NCBI GenBank assembly: GCA_025997715.1 | Contig: BNUY01000034.1 | Location: 1-21,774, forward strand | DNA length: 21,774 nt | DNA from: Spirochaetia bacterium | Lineage (GTDB): Bacteria > Spirochaetota > Spirochaetia > Treponematales > Breznakiellaceae | Direction: 5' to 3' | Shown here: positions 21,613 through 21,774 of the stretch, piece by piece | Layout: the number at the start of each line of letters is the position of its first letter | Numbering within the stretch: the stretch's first letter is position 1 | The notes under the pieces: model-generated | Told to the model about the DNA's origin: nothing | Database searches by the model: none | The model's input: the letters and a program-made list of their open reading frames with translations, nothing else | Position numbers and translations under genes: made by a program

Positions 21613-21774
21613 AGCAGGGGTTCAGGTCGTTAGCCTTGGCCGTCTCGATAAGGGAATAAAGAGCGCAGGCAGTTTTTGCGCCCTCCGGAGAGCCGCACAT
21701 GACCCAGTTTTTCCTCCCCATAACAAACGGCCGTATCCCCCGTTCGGCAGCGTTGTTGTCCGGGGTCAGTTCCG
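21525..21774 (-). pseudogene. IS66 family transposase C-terminus, frameshifted and partial
   Basis: Entering from the right edge, the minus strand reads ELTPDNNAAERGIRPFVMGR followed by KNWVMCGSPEGAKTACALYS and LIETAKANDLNPC, the conserved C-terminal end of IS66 TnpC transposases. It hits TGA at 21607-21605. In the next register the expected tail continues as YLKTVFDKVPTLAPGDDWGQ, LLPWNITP and TGA at 21527-21525. A single-base deletion near 21609-21616 therefore breaks the gene. The rest lies beyond the window, so whether accessory tnpA/tnpB genes or the far inverted repeat survive is unknown. Its end overlaps the U32 gene's last codons on the opposite strand. Confidence 0.85.
21525..21774 (-). 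mobile_element. IS66-type insertion sequence end (right part of window)
   Basis: The transposase remnant marks one end of an IS66-family element inserted at the 3' end of the U32 gene. The boundary should lie shortly left of 21525, within or near GAAAAAGCAGCCACTCCCG (21501-21519). The terminal inverted repeat and 8-bp target duplication cannot be confirmed with only one end present. Confidence 0.7.

Noticed and set aside
1..21774. CRISPR array, tRNA or rRNA genes, prophage
   Set aside because: I saw no regularly spaced direct repeats, tRNA cloverleaf, rRNA sequence or phage structural genes on either strand.

Overview
The window looks like chromosomal DNA from a diderm anaerobe. My best guess is a spirochaete of the Treponema type, such as the higher-GC gut treponemes. 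The guess rests on the mix of a beta-barrel outer-membrane protein, lipoproteins, TPR and BspA-like LRR proteins, an XRE-cupin/acyl-CoA synthetase pair and many toxin-antitoxin relics. It is an inference from gene content; no rRNA or other marker gene is present. Two textures alternate. GC-rich, tightly packed housekeeping operons occupy about 1.9-8.7 kb and 15.6-21.6 kb. AT-richer accessory stretches lie at 0-1.9 kb, 8.8-9.2 kb and 10.5-15.5 kb.

0-1.9 kb: two divergent DUF2325 genes are perfect inverted copies over 115 bp (the left one runs off the window). They flank a 173-bp spacer with back-to-back sigma70-type promoters. A promoter with the same upstream element drives a small exported protein, followed by two short unknown genes and a lysine-rich coding relic.

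1.9-7.9 kb: a co-directional run with stop/start overlaps encodes exonuclease III, a rhomboid protease, an outer-membrane beta-barrel protein, a lipoprotein metallophosphoesterase, an XRE-cupin regulator, an AMP-forming acyl-CoA synthetase and a PHP-domain phosphoesterase. It converges on proC.

8.8-11.4 kb: mostly leftovers of toxin-antitoxin systems. There is an orphan FitA-like antitoxin, a DUF4143-type AAA ATPase, a BrnA-like antitoxin whose N-terminus resembles the start of the missing BrnT toxin, and an XRE regulator. The regulator shares a palindromic operator with a divergent promoter.

11.5-15.5 kb: that divergent promoter reads into a TPR lipoprotein and then an exported LRR_5-TPR protein. 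After these come a hairpin-rich non-coding stretch, a small zinc-ribbon protein, a MITE-like palindrome, a PIN-domain toxin with a distinctive 70-aa partner, a 26-aa signal-peptide-like ORF and a frameshifted ribokinase remnant.

15.6-21.8 kb: azlC-azlD (branched-chain amino acid export), a Uma2-family nuclease, recJ and a U32 peptidase gene. The U32 gene's 3' end reads into the antisense of a decayed IS66 transposase that runs off the right edge.
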